Positions 5,855 through 14,162 of a DNA stretch of 49,844 nt are shown here, in pieces; within the stretch, counting starts at the first letter, position 1; each line of letters opens with the position of its first letter. Origin of the DNA: UBA4124 sp052034745 (lineage in GTDB: Bacteria; Patescibacteriota; Minisyncoccia; Phycocordibacterales; UBA9973); contig JBPOIF010000009.1 of NCBI GenBank assembly GCA_052034745.1, forward strand, positions 1 through 49,844, written 5' to 3'. Below the pieces are notes generated by a model. The model had not been told where the DNA came from. It saw nothing but the letters and a program-made list of their open reading frames with translations, and made no database searches. The position numbers were made by a program, and so were the translations under genes.

Positions 5855-8698
5855 ATGCCAAAAATTACTATTGCTGCGTCGCAGTTGCGACAGGCTCTGG
5901 AGGGCATTGAATGTCCTTCACCACAAAAAACAGCGCTTTGGAATGAACTCCGAAGCGGCTATCTCGACTTTGTCGTCGAGCAAATTATTCAAGGAGGTCT
6001 CGCGTCAGACGTGGTTGAATCGATTCGTTTTCTCGTAAAGCACAAAAGCGATACGAATAAAAAAACCCAAAGAGTCACTTTGGGAGATATCGATCGATCA
6101 TCTTCAAACAATGTGTTGTATAAACGCATTGATGAAAAACAAGGAAAGGAACGGTCTGCACACAATGGAGACCTTTCTCGACTCTTTGGTACTCGTGGAC
6201 ATGATGCAATTCCGAAACTTTTTTCGGGAGAACTTCTTAAATTAAGCGATCCAAAGGCAAAAGGCGCACAGATGGTTCAGCAAGAGCTTGCTCTTGGTGG
6301 TCCTGATGGAGAGATCAACTTTGATATCAAGCAAGGAAGAGCTTCGTATGAGAGTACCTCTCAAAAGCTCGTTCAGCGCCATATCAAAAAGGTGGCTTCG
6401 CTCTGGTCTCATGTTGTTCGCACAATGGCTCAGGACATGTTTCCTGCGCACACTGGGCATTACCGGGAACTTCTTGAAGCATTGCACAAAGTATTTGGGC
6501 AAGAGCTCGACAAGCTTAGTATGCTCGGGAAAAGGAGTGAACAGGCAGAGTATATGCTCTTTTTGAGCACACTTACCTGGGCGACGACTATCTTGTACTA
6601 CCAAGATTTTGGTACCAAGATTTTGTTCAAAGAAGTGAGTTTGTTTCCGTATCACTATGATGTTAGTCTCGGGCGCATCGATGCGCTTGAGGTGGTGGCG
6701 ATTCGAGGAATTCCTCCGACGCCTCCACAAAAAGAAGTGCTCAAACGCTTGGCGAGTGTTCGTTATGATTCGCTCGGACATCTGTTGTACATCCTTGTTC
6801 AGCAGTTTGGAAAAGGAATCAGTATTATCATTCACGACTGGAAATTTGCCGTCGGTGATGGAGACAATGGTGTAGGGAAGACTTTGAATATCATCCATAC
6901 AGCTGATGTTCAAAACGCTCCTATATTGAAACACAAAAATCAAATGGACAGGTATCTCTCTACAGCACCTGTTTCCTATGGTGTCATGCTTTCTGAACAC
7001 ACTGAAAACAGACGAGCATTATGGAACAACAACGACTTTGAGATTAGTGGTGCCCTGCACTACTTCTTTCCTAATCGTTTACCGATTCGCTATGACGTCG
7101 TCATGAGCAATGATGAAAAACGAGAATCGTTTGGCAGGATTGCCGCATCGTACGCAGACGCAGAGTATCGAAGGAAGTTCCTTACCGTGAGTCGTTCGTG
7201 GCTCGAGCTTGGGCTTACCCTTGCAGAACAGGGGCAATTGCAAAAGAAACAAGCCCTTGCACAACCAGCGATTCCTGGGGTGCTTGAAACAACATCTGTT
7301 GCAAAAAGTGTTCATGCTACCGGCAAGGTATCCGCGGTTCTTCGGGACTCAGTGATTCGCAATTTCATTGATGAATTTGAAATTGTTGAGCAGGTAGAAA
7401 TAAAGTCAGAATCTCGACTTTTCATGCATCTTGATGCGCTCTTTTCCGCTATTGAACAAGGCAAGGTTGCCGTTGGGAAAAATTGGGATTTTGCGACTGG
7501 AGGATTTGTATCTTGTTTCCTACCCGACCATGCACACCATGGGAAAGGAACGCCGTCTCTTAGTATTACGTACAAAAACGGAGGTTTCTTTAAGTGTTTT
7601 GGAGCGTGTGGTGCGACAGGGCATTTTGCTCTTGATTCGGTACCGAAACCTTTTGAAGGGCTGATTCAGCCTGCAAATGCTCGGTTACAAATCAAAAGTT
7701 TCAGTGATCTCGAAGCATTTCGTGTCTCTCCTCGTCACATAGAGATTATGACGAGTGCACAGCGGATATTTCAAAATCAATTTTTGGATAGCCCTGGTGC
7801 CAGGTATCTCGAACAAGAACGGAGGCTCAATCCTGAACTTTCGATGAAACACGGTGCAGGATATGCTGACGAACGATCTGTGGAGTATCTGCTCGAATCT
7901 GGTTTTACCTATGACGAACTTATTACCTTTGGATTTGTTGTGCTTTCGCACAACATCAAAGAGTACGGGAGGTATTCGACGATGGTCGACATTCTCAAAA
8001 AAAGAGGAATGTCAGTTGACCAGATTGTTCGTCCCAAAATGAAAACCGTTGATGGAAAGCCTCAAGCAGTACCAACACTTCCACTTCTTGCGCTTAACAA
8101 GCACGTGACGTATCCACTGGATATCAATCACACGGTGACCTCATTCTATGGGAGATCTGTTCCTGATCGTCCAAAAGAGTACTCCCACGTGAAGACTATT
8201 TCTCAAGGGGTGCCACAAGGAGGATACAACTTCACCAATGCGATGGAGTCTGCAATAGCAAAGGCTAGAAAGTCTAATGACACACCCATGATATTTGGGA
8301 CCGAGGCCATCATCGATGCTGACACCCAGATGCAATTTGGTGATATCAAAGAAGGAGGAGCGTTTGTCGGGATAAGGAATCGCATGCTTTGGCAAGTACT
8401 TGCCATGTTTAAGGGTGGTATCATTACTGCGCTCAATTGGGATCCATCAAATATTGTCGATGGGAAAGAGAGAGGTATGTCAGGCCAACGAGCAACTGCT
8501 GATTTTGTCGCTTTCCTCAAACAGGTTAATTTCCATTACCCAGTGTATGATTTTACACAGGAAATGATCAAAAAGGTTCCTTCCTTCAATGACATCAATC
8601 AGTACTGGAAAGAATCTTATAAAGAATATTTTGTTCATCATCGAGTGCAAAATCTCGCACGTCCTGAAATGCTCTTTTGTAAAAAACGCGTACTCTAA
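5855..8698 (+). CDS. Large primase-like protein with variant CHC2 zinc finger and Toprim-like region
   Basis: 947 aa, much longer than DnaG (about 600). Residues 554-585 look like a primase zinc-binding module: C554 and H559, then TPSLSI, then FFKCFGACG with C581 and C585. Spacing is C-x4-H and C-x3-C instead of the usual C-x2-H and C-x2-C. Residues 630-690 resemble the start of the DnaG catalytic core (ARYLEQERRL...). E817 in GTEAIIDAD and D863 in ALNWDPSN fit a degenerate Toprim fold. Residues 1-530 have no recognised relative; GDNGVGKT near residue 336 matches a P-loop pattern but may be chance. Inferred role: DNA replication or primer synthesis, perhaps of a mobile element. The GIY-YIG gene follows, and tRNA-Val and tRNA-Ser flank the pair. 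Confidence 0.65.
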   Translation: MPKITIAASQLRQALEGIECPSPQKTALWNELRSGYLDFVVEQIIQGGLASDVVESIRFLVKHKSDTNKKTQRVTLGDIDRSSSNNVLYKRIDEKQGKERSAHNGDLSRLFGTRGHDAIPKLFSGELLKLSDPKAKGAQMVQQELALGGPDGEINFDIKQGRASYESTSQKLVQRHIKKVASLWSHVVRTMAQDMFPAHTGHYRELLEALHKVFGQELDKLSMLGKRSEQAEYMLFLSTLTWATTILYYQDFGTKILFKEVSLFPYHYDVSLGRIDALEVVAIRGIPPTPPQKEVLKRLASVRYDSLGHLLYILVQQFGKGISIIIHDWKFAVGDGDNGVGKTLNIIHTADVQNAPILKHKNQMDRYLSTAPVSYGVMLSEHTENRRALWNNNDFEISGALHYFFPNRLPIRYDVVMSNDEKRESFGRIAASYADAEYRRKFLTVSRSWLELGLTLAEQGQLQKKQALAQPAIPGVLETTSVAKSVHATGKVSAVLRDSVIRNFIDEFEIVEQVEIKSESRLFMHLDALFSAIEQGKVAVGKNWDFATGGFVSCFLPDHAHHGKGTPSLSITYKNGGFFKCFGACGATGHFALDSVPKPFEGLIQPANARLQIKSFSDLEAFRVSPRHIEIMTSAQRIFQNQFLDSPGARYLEQERRLNPELSMKHGAGYADERSVEYLLESGFTYDELITFGFVVLSHNIKEYGRYSTMVDILKKRGMSVDQIVRPKMKTVDGKPQAVPTLPLLALNKHVTYPLDINHTVTSFYGRSVPDRPKEYSHVKTISQGVPQGGYNFTNAMESAIAKARKSNDTPMIFGTEAIIDADTQMQFGDIKEGGAFVGIRNRMLWQVLAMFKGGIITALNWDPSNIVDGKERGMSGQRATADFVAFLKQVNFHYPVYDFTQEMIKKVPSFNDINQYWKESYKEYFVHHRVQNLARPEMLFCKKRVL

Positions 8699-8728
8699 AT
8701 CAATGTCTATTGATAGGAGACGCGTTTT
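8683..8728 (+). terminator. Possible terminator overlapping the primase stop
   Basis: AACGCGT near 8682-8688 can pair with ACGCGTT near 8721-8727, followed by a T run. The loop is long, so this is weak. Confidence 0.35.
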
Positions 8729-8806
8729 TCTTTTGACCATTTTTTTACTCCCTGTCTATCTTTACTCCGTGTTTAAAAAAGGGACAATAGAGAAAACGTT
8801 CATCAT

Positions 8807-9655
8807 ATGGGAGTACAACACGCTTTTCGAAAAAAAAGCATTTCTCTCGATACGTTGTCATTTGTCAAACCATTTAGTCACTTGTGTAAGGGGCCTGGGC
8901 GCTATACGGGAAAGCCGGTACTTATAGAGGGGTTCAGCAAGAGACCTGGAGTTTTGATTACTCGGTTCAGGAATACGAACGGGGTCGTCTCTTATCAGGT
9001 CAAATTCCACAGCTTTTCTGTTGCTCAATCTGCGAGCAGGATATATCAGTTGTTGTTAAAGAAGGGGATTACAGAAATCGAGTTTTGTCCGATTGCTTGT
9101 TCTACAAAACAGGCAGCACTATTCATTACTCGGATTCAAAAACAGCTTCGTACGCAACCACTTGATACTCATCTTGAGAAAGTACGAAATTGGTTTCGTG
9201 ATCCTCAGGCAGAAAATTTTCCTTTCGAGCAGCTCCATTTTAGAAGACCCTTTCTTGATTTTGGGACTTTTAAAAAGACCTCTTTTATTGATTATTCGCG
9301 TACTTCTGGTGTTTACCTGATTCGGGAGTATCGAGTGCTTGAGAATTCTTTTGTAACAGTCTATGTCGGGAAAAGCACGTCTGTTCTTGGAAGTCGTATT
9401 CGCAACAAGTTTTATTCCAATCCTCATTTGTTTTATAAGGATATTGAAGGGGAGTTGGAGTACCACATCTTTGCTATTGAGATCTCACCGCTTACGGTTT
9501 CTCGGAGAGAAGATCACATAAAACTTCTTGAACAGTACGAATCGGTTCTTATCAAAGTATTGCGCCCGCGGGACAACAAGCTCGGAAATCCCGATTATTT
9601 TATTCCTGAGAGTAAATGGATACCAATTGATGACGGCGAAGAGATGCCATTTTAA
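8807..9655 (+). CDS. GIY-YIG domain protein
   Basis: 282 aa. The C-terminal half has the GIY-YIG nuclease pattern: SGVYLI (G168-V169-Y170), then VYVGKS (Y186-V187-G188), an arginine helix GSRIRNKF, and an acidic helix LLEQYESVLIKVLRPRDN ending in the usual Asn. Residues 1-160 form an unrecognised domain containing TKQAALFITRIQKQL. GIY-YIG enzymes cut DNA in repair, restriction or mobile-element homing. It follows the primase-like gene by 108 bases and is closed by a terminator, so the two may form one locus. Whether all catalytic residues are present cannot be settled by eye. Confidence 0.7.
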   Translation: MGVQHAFRKKSISLDTLSFVKPFSHLCKGPGRYTGKPVLIEGFSKRPGVLITRFRNTNGVVSYQVKFHSFSVAQSASRIYQLLLKKGITEIEFCPIACSTKQAALFITRIQKQLRTQPLDTHLEKVRNWFRDPQAENFPFEQLHFRRPFLDFGTFKKTSFIDYSRTSGVYLIREYRVLENSFVTVYVGKSTSVLGSRIRNKFYSNPHLFYKDIEGELEYHIFAIEISPLTVSRREDHIKLLEQYESVLIKVLRPRDNKLGNPDYFIPESKWIPIDDGEEMPF

Positions 9656-9685
9656 AATCCCTATGTGAAAACAGGGATTTTTTTT
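9654..9685 (+). terminator. Rho-independent terminator
   Basis: AAAATCCCT/AGGGATTTT plus T run; ends one base before the tRNA-Ser 3' end on the other strand. Confidence 0.8.
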
Positions 9686-9686
9686 G

Positions 9687-9773
9687 CGGAAACGGAGAGA
9701 TTTGAACTCTCGATGAGGTTACCCCCATGCCGCGTTTCGAGTGCGGTGCCTTCAACCACTCAGCCACGTTTCC
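9687..9773 (-). tRNA. tRNA-Ser (anticodon CGA)
   Basis: Minus strand: GGAAACG/CGTTTCC acceptor, discriminator G, D-arm region TGGCTGAGTGGTTGAAGGCA, loop CTCGAAA with anticodon CGA, long variable arm GCATGGGGGTAACCTCATC typical of class II tRNAs, T arm GAGAG-TTCAAAT-CTCTC. The last pair of the anticodon stem is an A-C mismatch. 87 nt, CCA not encoded. Bases 9756-9780, covering the first 18 nt of the tRNA, recur at 9878-9902. Confidence 0.92.
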
Positions 9774-9847
9774 AATATTCTTTTCATTCATCTGGAACAC
9801 TCGCGGCTTCGTGCTTGCCACCTCGTTTGTCTATAGTATGACAACTC

Positions 9848-9902
9848 GGATAAAACGCAAAGCAGTTTGCCTTTTATCCACTCAGCCACGTTTCCAATAT
9901 TC
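9848..9902. repeat. Partial tRNA-Ser duplicate followed by a 14-bp hairpin
   Basis: 9878-9902 repeats 25 bases of 9756-9780 exactly, including the first 18 nt of tRNA-Ser; the D-loop end (AAGGCA on the minus strand) is also similar. Bases 9848-9879 form a hairpin GGATAAAA...TTTTATCC with inner CGCAAA/TTTGCC-type pairing and one mismatch. It could stop trxB transcription, though it has no T run. Confidence 0.7.
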
Positions 9903-9909
9903 CTTCTAT

Positions 9910-10857
9910 TTACTTTGTTGTTTTGATCCAGATGTAGATATCCTCAAGTGCCTTGATAGCATCACCTGTTGCGATATTGTTCTGATGATATCTGCCATCT
10001 GTACAATCACCCGCAGCCCAAAGTCCGAGTATATCGGTTCGCTGGTTTGTCGGGTCGACAACGATGGTACCTGTTTCTGTGCGCTTGGCAAGACCTTCCA
10101 CAAGTTCTGTGTTTGGGAGCTGTCCGATCTCGACAAAGATACCACTGACAGTGAGTTTGTGCTCTTCGTCAGAATCTTTGACTTTATAGGTGAGCCCGTC
10201 GACAAACTGCTCTCCGGTGACACCCGTAAGTTCTGCATGTGTGATGACGGCAATTTTTGGGTTGTTCTGCACCATGGTGACTGTGATCGGGTCGGCACGG
10301 AAATTGTCAGAGCGGTGAATCAGCGTCACTTCACTTGCGTATTGTGCGAGCTGGATAGCGGCTTCAAATGCAGCATTGCCTCCACCGATGACCGCAACAG
10401 GCATTCCTCCAAAGAGTGGCCCGTCACAGGTCGCACAGTACATGATGCCTTTATGGTCGAGCTGTGCGGCTCCAGGAGCCTCGAGCTTGCGATGTCTGCT
10501 CCCGGTGGCTATGAGGACCGCACGCGCGTTGATAGTGCTCCCATCGCTCGCCTGGAGGGCAAAAGCAGCACCTTCTTTGGTGATGGTGGTGATTTTGAGA
10601 CCCGTTGAGAGGGTGACGGTACCCTTTTCTCCTGCTTTTTCGGGCGTGTATTCTTCGACGTGTTTTTTGAGGGATTGCGCAAGCTCTGTTCCTCCAATAG
10701 CAGGAGTACCGATCCAGTTGTAGATAGTCTCAGAGACGGCAGATTGACCACCGATCTCTTCGGCGATCATGATTGTTTTTAGTTGTTTGCGTCCAGCATA
10801 GACAGCAGCGCCGCATGCCGCAGGGCCGCCTCCGATGATTGCGAGTTCGTATTGCAT
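9910..10857 (-). CDS. trxB: Thioredoxin reductase
   Basis: 315 aa, normal for the family. FAD-binding GGGPAACGAAVYAGR is at residues 9-23. The redox-active CATC is at 141-144, within CATCDGPLFGG. The NADPH-binding GGGNAAFEAA is at 158-167, followed by HRSDNFRA. The C-terminal FAD motif GLWAAGDCTDG is present. The enzyme uses NADPH to reduce thioredoxin or a similar disulfide partner in the cytosol. No thioredoxin gene is adjacent. Its promoter (TGTTATACT, -10 at 10865-10870) lies eight bases before the ATG, so the mRNA has almost no leader. Confidence 0.95.
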   Translation of the reverse strand: MQYELAIIGGGPAACGAAVYAGRKQLKTIMIAEEIGGQSAVSETIYNWIGTPAIGGTELAQSLKKHVEEYTPEKAGEKGTVTLSTGLKITTITKEGAAFALQASDGSTINARAVLIATGSRHRKLEAPGAAQLDHKGIMYCATCDGPLFGGMPVAVIGGGNAAFEAAIQLAQYASEVTLIHRSDNFRADPITVTMVQNNPKIAVITHAELTGVTGEQFVDGLTYKVKDSDEEHKLTVSGIFVEIGQLPNTELVEGLAKRTETGTIVVDPTNQRTDILGLWAAGDCTDGRYHQNNIATGDAIKALEDIYIWIKTTK

Positions 10858-10864
10858 AGCCGGT

Positions 10865-10870
10865 AGTATA
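10865..10870 (-). promoter_or_regulatory. Extended -10 element of trxB
   Basis: Minus-strand TG-T-TATACT; the predicted transcription start is one base before the ATG at 10857. Confidence 0.6.
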
Positions 10871-10882
10871 ACAGAACGAGTA

Positions 10883-10990
10883 ATTAGCTTCTAGCTTTTA
10901 GCTGCTCGCGTCTAGTATTTAGCAAAAAATCCCTGCGAGGGGATTTTTTGCTTTCAGCTAGCTAACTAGTTGCTAATAGCTAGTGGCTGG
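10883..10990. repeat. TAGC-rich repeats flanking the ftsZ terminator
   Basis: TTAGCTTCTAGCTTTTAGC and similar units lie at 10883-10923, and CAGCTAGCTAACTAG with related units at 10955-10990, on both sides of a terminator. The same 12-mer TTAGCTTCTAGC recurs at 45954-45965 beside another terminator. Confidence 0.65.
10922..10951 (-). terminator. Terminator of the rpsU-ftsZ run
   Basis: GCAAAAAATCCC/GGGATTTTTTGC palindrome with a short loop, downstream of ftsZ. Confidence 0.85.
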
Positions 10991-10991
10991 C

Positions 10992-12155
10992 TTATTTTTT
11001 ATTTCTTCGAAGAAAGGCCGGGATCGCACCGTACTTATCGAGATCTTCATCGCTCACTTCGCCGTCGAGGAGTTCTGCATCTGCTGGCTTGTCCGCCTTT
11101 TGAATCATCGGTTTATTTTCTAAATCGATTGTTGGAGGAGGAGTAGGGCGTTGGAATGCTTGTTGTGCTGAAGAAAAGAGAGTTGATTTCTTTGAGTTTT
11201 CATTTGGAAAACCGGTGGCAATGACGGTTATCTTGAGTTCACCTTTTTTCATCCGTTCGTCAGAGATAGTACCGATGATGACGCGAGCGTCTTTGTCGAT
11301 CGATTCGGTGATGACTTTTGCTGCGTCTTGAAATTCTGCCATGGTGAGGTCGTCATTTGATGATATCGCAAAGAGGACACCTCGGGCACCGTTGATAGAG
11401 ATATCGAGGAGGGGAGAGTTGATAGCTTGGATCGCTGCTTTTTCAGCGCGACCTTCACCTGCGGCAACACCGACACCCATGAGCGCGGTTCCTGCATCAA
11501 GGAGCACGCTTTTCATGTCAGCAAAGTCGACGTTGATGATCCCTGGTGAGGAGATGAGTTCAGAGATACCCTCGACTGCTTGGAGGAGGACCTCGTCACA
11601 TTTTGCAAAGGCGTCTTTGAAAGTGGTGTCCTTTCCTGCGATTGCAAGGAGTCGGTCGTTTGGAATGACGATGATCGCATCAACTTCTTTTTCGAGATCT
11701 TCGATACCTTGTTCTGCGATCTTCATGCGCTGGTTTCCTTCGAAGAAGAAGGGTTTGGTTACTACCGCAACGGTGAGGATGTCTTGTTCTTTTGCTGCGC
11801 GTGCAATGATAGGAGCGCCACCAGTACCAGTGCCACCTCCCATACCGCAGGCAATAAAGACCATGTCAGCACCTTTGATTGCGTCTTGGATCTCTGCCTT
11901 GGTTTCTTCAGCAGCACGAGCCCCAATCTCTGGGTTCATTCCTGCTCCGAGACCCTTGGTGAGGTTCTTGCCAAGGTGGATTTTCTTTTCCGCCTGGGAC
12001 TTGTGAAGGTCTTGGACGTCGGTGTTCATCGCGATGAACTCGACGCTCTTGACCTTGTTATTTATCATGTGGTTTATAGCGTTGCCGCCAGATCCACCGC
12101 AGCCAACCACTTTGATGCGTGCTGCAGTTTCTATTTCTGGATTAATTTTTGCCAT
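10992..12155 (-). CDS. ftsZ: Cell division GTPase FtsZ
   Basis: 387 aa from the ATG at 12155; a TTG two codons earlier is possible. The N-terminus has KVVGCGGSGGNAINHM, then the GTP-binding signature GGGTGTGG (residues 106-113) and the T7-loop NVDFADMKSVL that completes the GTPase site of the next subunit. A variable linker is followed by the conserved C-terminal peptide DKYGAIPAFLRRNKK, which binds FtsA. Complete and of normal length. It forms the cytokinetic ring. Its own promoter lies at 12185-12212, between ftsA and ftsZ. Confidence 0.97.
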   Translation of the reverse strand: MAKINPEIETAARIKVVGCGGSGGNAINHMINNKVKSVEFIAMNTDVQDLHKSQAEKKIHLGKNLTKGLGAGMNPEIGARAAEETKAEIQDAIKGADMVFIACGMGGGTGTGGAPIIARAAKEQDILTVAVVTKPFFFEGNQRMKIAEQGIEDLEKEVDAIIVIPNDRLLAIAGKDTTFKDAFAKCDEVLLQAVEGISELISSPGIINVDFADMKSVLLDAGTALMGVGVAAGEGRAEKAAIQAINSPLLDISINGARGVLFAISSNDDLTMAEFQDAAKVITESIDKDARVIIGTISDERMKKGELKITVIATGFPNENSKKSTLFSSAQQAFQRPTPPPTIDLENKPMIQKADKPADAELLDGEVSDEDLDKYGAIPAFLRRNKK

Positions 12156-12184
12156 ACTCAACTCTCTTTAATTGGTATGAGGGT

Positions 12185-12212
12185 ATCTTAGCAGAACGGC
12201 GCCGAAGCGCAA
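12185..12212 (-). promoter_or_regulatory. Promoter of ftsZ
   Basis: Minus strand TTGCGC (12207-12212), 16-base spacer, TAAGAT (12185-12190), 30 bases before the ATG. Confidence 0.6.
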
Positions 12213-12293
12213 TGGAAACAAAAATTTGCCAAGAGGGGATTGACTGATACAAAATCTCGTGTCGTTAAAAAATAATAAAAAATAGAAGCACTA

Positions 12294-13472
12294 CTACGGC
12301 ATCAATTGTTTGAAAAAGTTTTTGATGACGCCGATAAATCCATCGCTATCAAGTGATGATGCTGTGCTTGTTCCTTTGCCTTGTGACAGATGTGTTGGAT
12401 CTCCGACCGCAACTCCATACGCACTCACGAGTCGCCCATCTTTGAGAGGACCTTTGATGCTTGGGATATCGAGGTGTACTACTTTGACCGGAATCTTGAG
12501 CATCGTTTTTGCAACTTGTTCAATCATTGGGAGATTGCTTCCTGCACCAACGAGCATTGCTCCTGCAGGCAAGAGTCCACTCCGACCAATCTTCTTAAAG
12601 TATTTGTCGACGAGTTCAAAAATGTCAGTGAGACGAGCTTCGATGATCTCATCGAGTTTCTTTTTTGGAATTGATTGGAAACTAACGACACCACATTTGA
12701 GTGATTCGGCTTCTTCGGGAGTGATGCGCAGTCCGAGCGCGATATCTTTGGTGACATCGAGTGATCCGATACCAAAGACATGGAGCGAGGTGATGGTGTT
12801 GTTTTCAAAAACTGATACCGATACGGTTTCGGCGCCGATATCGATGAGTGCACAGCCAAAATTGCGCTGAAGGTCAGACAGAAGTAGTTTCTCCGCAGCG
12901 ATAGGTGTTGCAGTAAAGCCGGTCACTTTGACACCCGCATCATTGACGACGCCGATGATGTCATCGAGGTGTTGCTCGAGGATCGTGACAAAGAGTGTGC
13001 GCACTTCGATCTTGCCCCCCGTGATTCCTTCTGGACGAGTCGGGAGTTCTTTTCCATCAACTTTGAAGCTCGTAGGAAATGCGTGGATGATCGCCTTGTT
13101 TTTGAGTTCGAGTTGCATCTCTGCTTCGGCGATAGCCTTTTCGATATCAAATCGACTGACGATACTATCGGCACGACTGACGACAGCAGTCCCTGTTGAT
13201 GCTTCGCAGGCAAGTCCTACACCGCCGATACAGAGGGTCGCTTGTCGAATGCGAGTGTTGCTTTCTTTTTCGGCATCTTTGATTGCCTTGCGGAGTGCGT
13301 TTGCAACCTCTTCTCGATGGAGGACATATCCATGGCGCACTCCACGTGTTTCCGCGATACCCACGCCAAGAACAATCGGGAGTTTTCCTCCTTGGGATTC
13401 TGTGCTCGTGACGACCACTTTGATAAGTGATGAGCCTATATCAATACCGACTGATGTGTTGTGTTTTGCCAT
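12294..13472 (-). CDS. ftsA: Cell division protein FtsA
   Basis: 392 aa actin-family ATPase that anchors FtsZ to the membrane. The phosphate-1 loop VGIDIGSSLIKVVV opens the protein. The SHS2/1C subdomain region includes LCIGGVG and HAFPTSFKVDG, and phosphate-2 is CALIDIGAETVSVSVF. An adenosine-loop-like MLVGAGSNLPMIEQVA follows. The C-terminal GVIKNFFKQLM is an amphipathic helix of the membrane-targeting kind. The start lies three bases from the ybeY stop, so it is co-transcribed with rpsU and ybeY. The order ftsA-ftsZ is the classic one. Confidence 0.95.
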   Translation of the reverse strand: MAKHNTSVGIDIGSSLIKVVVTSTESQGGKLPIVLGVGIAETRGVRHGYVLHREEVANALRKAIKDAEKESNTRIRQATLCIGGVGLACEASTGTAVVSRADSIVSRFDIEKAIAEAEMQLELKNKAIIHAFPTSFKVDGKELPTRPEGITGGKIEVRTLFVTILEQHLDDIIGVVNDAGVKVTGFTATPIAAEKLLLSDLQRNFGCALIDIGAETVSVSVFENNTITSLHVFGIGSLDVTKDIALGLRITPEEAESLKCGVVSFQSIPKKKLDEIIEARLTDIFELVDKYFKKIGRSGLLPAGAMLVGAGSNLPMIEQVAKTMLKIPVKVVHLDIPSIKGPLKDGRLVSAYGVAVGDPTHLSQGKGTSTASSLDSDGFIGVIKNFFKQLMP

Positions 13473-13475
13473 TCA

Positions 13476-13871
13476 TTAAGAAAAAAGCGCAAGCAATTGT
13501 TTTTCCTTACGTTCCATTGTACCGCTATGTGCGTATCCTTTCAAATGAAGCATGCTATGGATAACTAAAAAAGTGACATATTTTTCGATCGGCATGTCCC
13601 ATGAACGGTACTGCAGGCGAATTGCAGGGAGGCAGAGGATGATCTCTCCACTTTTTTTTGAAAGTGAAAAAGACAATGTGTTGGGTGTGTATTCTTTTGC
13701 GCGATGGTTGATGTTGAGGGCGCGTGCTTCTTTTGCAGGAATAAATGCGATGGAGAGTTCATAATCGGTTCCGAGTATTTTGTTCTTGATATCCAAAAAA
13801 GGCACTCTCTGGATAGGCTTTGGGAGAGTGCCTTTTGCGGTGACGGTGAGGTTGTGATAATCAAACGTCAT
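13476..13871 (-). CDS. ybeY: Endoribonuclease YbeY (16S rRNA maturation)
   Basis: 131 aa, at the short end of the family. The zinc motif H-x3-H-x5-H is present as HSMLHLKGYAH (about residues 105-115), followed by the conserved ME of TMERKEKQLL. Upstream, AREARALN-type residues (KEARALNINHRAKEYTPNTLSF) match the family. The enzyme trims the 3' end of 16S rRNA and takes part in ribosome quality control. It sits between rpsU and ftsA with short gaps, which fits co-transcription of ribosome maturation and division genes. Confidence 0.9.
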   Translation of the reverse strand: MTFDYHNLTVTAKGTLPKPIQRVPFLDIKNKILGTDYELSIAFIPAKEARALNINHRAKEYTPNTLSFSLSKKSGEIILCLPAIRLQYRSWDMPIEKYVTFLVIHSMLHLKGYAHSGTMERKEKQLLALFS

Positions 13872-13886
13872 ATGGTTTCTGGATGA

Positions 13887-14111
13887 TTACATCTTTCCAA
13901 GCTTTTTGAGGCGTTCGACTTCTGTGCGTCGAGCGAGTCGTCGGAGCGCCATGTTCTTTTGGGAGAGCTTTGAGAGGTCTCGTTGGTTATAACGCTGACC
14001 CTTCACCTTTTGGATGATTCCAGATTCTTGCATTTTGCGAGAAAAACGGCGGACGAGTGAAAGTCCGTTTTCGTGACCTGTTTTTTTGATTTCTACGTTG
14101 ATCATTGGCAT
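13887..14111 (-). CDS. rpsU: Small ribosomal subunit protein bS21
   Basis: 74 aa. ENGLSLVRRFSRKMQESGII matches the conserved N-terminal part of bS21 (ALRRFKR-type helix), and the rest is Arg/Lys-rich. The start is taken as the ATG at 14111; ATG 14105 is equally possible. An upstream ATG at 14129 is excluded because it overlaps the -10 element at 14120-14125. The predicted transcription start is one or two bases before 14111, so the mRNA is leaderless or nearly so. First gene of the rpsU-ybeY-ftsA run. Confidence 0.85.
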   Translation of the reverse strand: MPMINVEIKKTGHENGLSLVRRFSRKMQESGIIQKVKGQRYNQRDLSKLSQKNMALRRLARRTEVERLKKLGKM

Positions 14112-14119
14112 GAGCCTAT

Positions 14120-14148
14120 AAGATACCACAGCTCGCCTTGAGTGGCAA
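14120..14148 (-). promoter_or_regulatory. Promoter of rpsU-ybeY-ftsA
   Basis: Minus strand TTGCCA (14143-14148), 17-base spacer, TATCTT (14120-14125). Confidence 0.65.
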
Positions 14149-14162
14149 GCACGCCTGGGTGC

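Noticed and set aside
6845..6880. Walker A motif in the primase-like protein (GDNGVGKT)
   Set aside because: It fits the pattern, but no Walker B or further helicase motifs could be placed with confidence, so an ATPase function is not claimed.
8589..8927. 112-codon plus-strand ORF bridging the primase and GIY-YIG genes
   Set aside because: It overlaps the ends of both better-supported genes in another frame, has no good promoter spacing and matches nothing.
9878..9902. Second tRNA-Ser gene
   Set aside because: Only the 5' part matches; there is no anticodon arm, variable arm or T arm, so it cannot fold as a tRNA.
9727..10608. Long plus-strand ORF of 293 codons
   Set aside because: It lies antisense to trxB and tRNA-Ser, has a composition typical of an antisense shadow and resembles no family.
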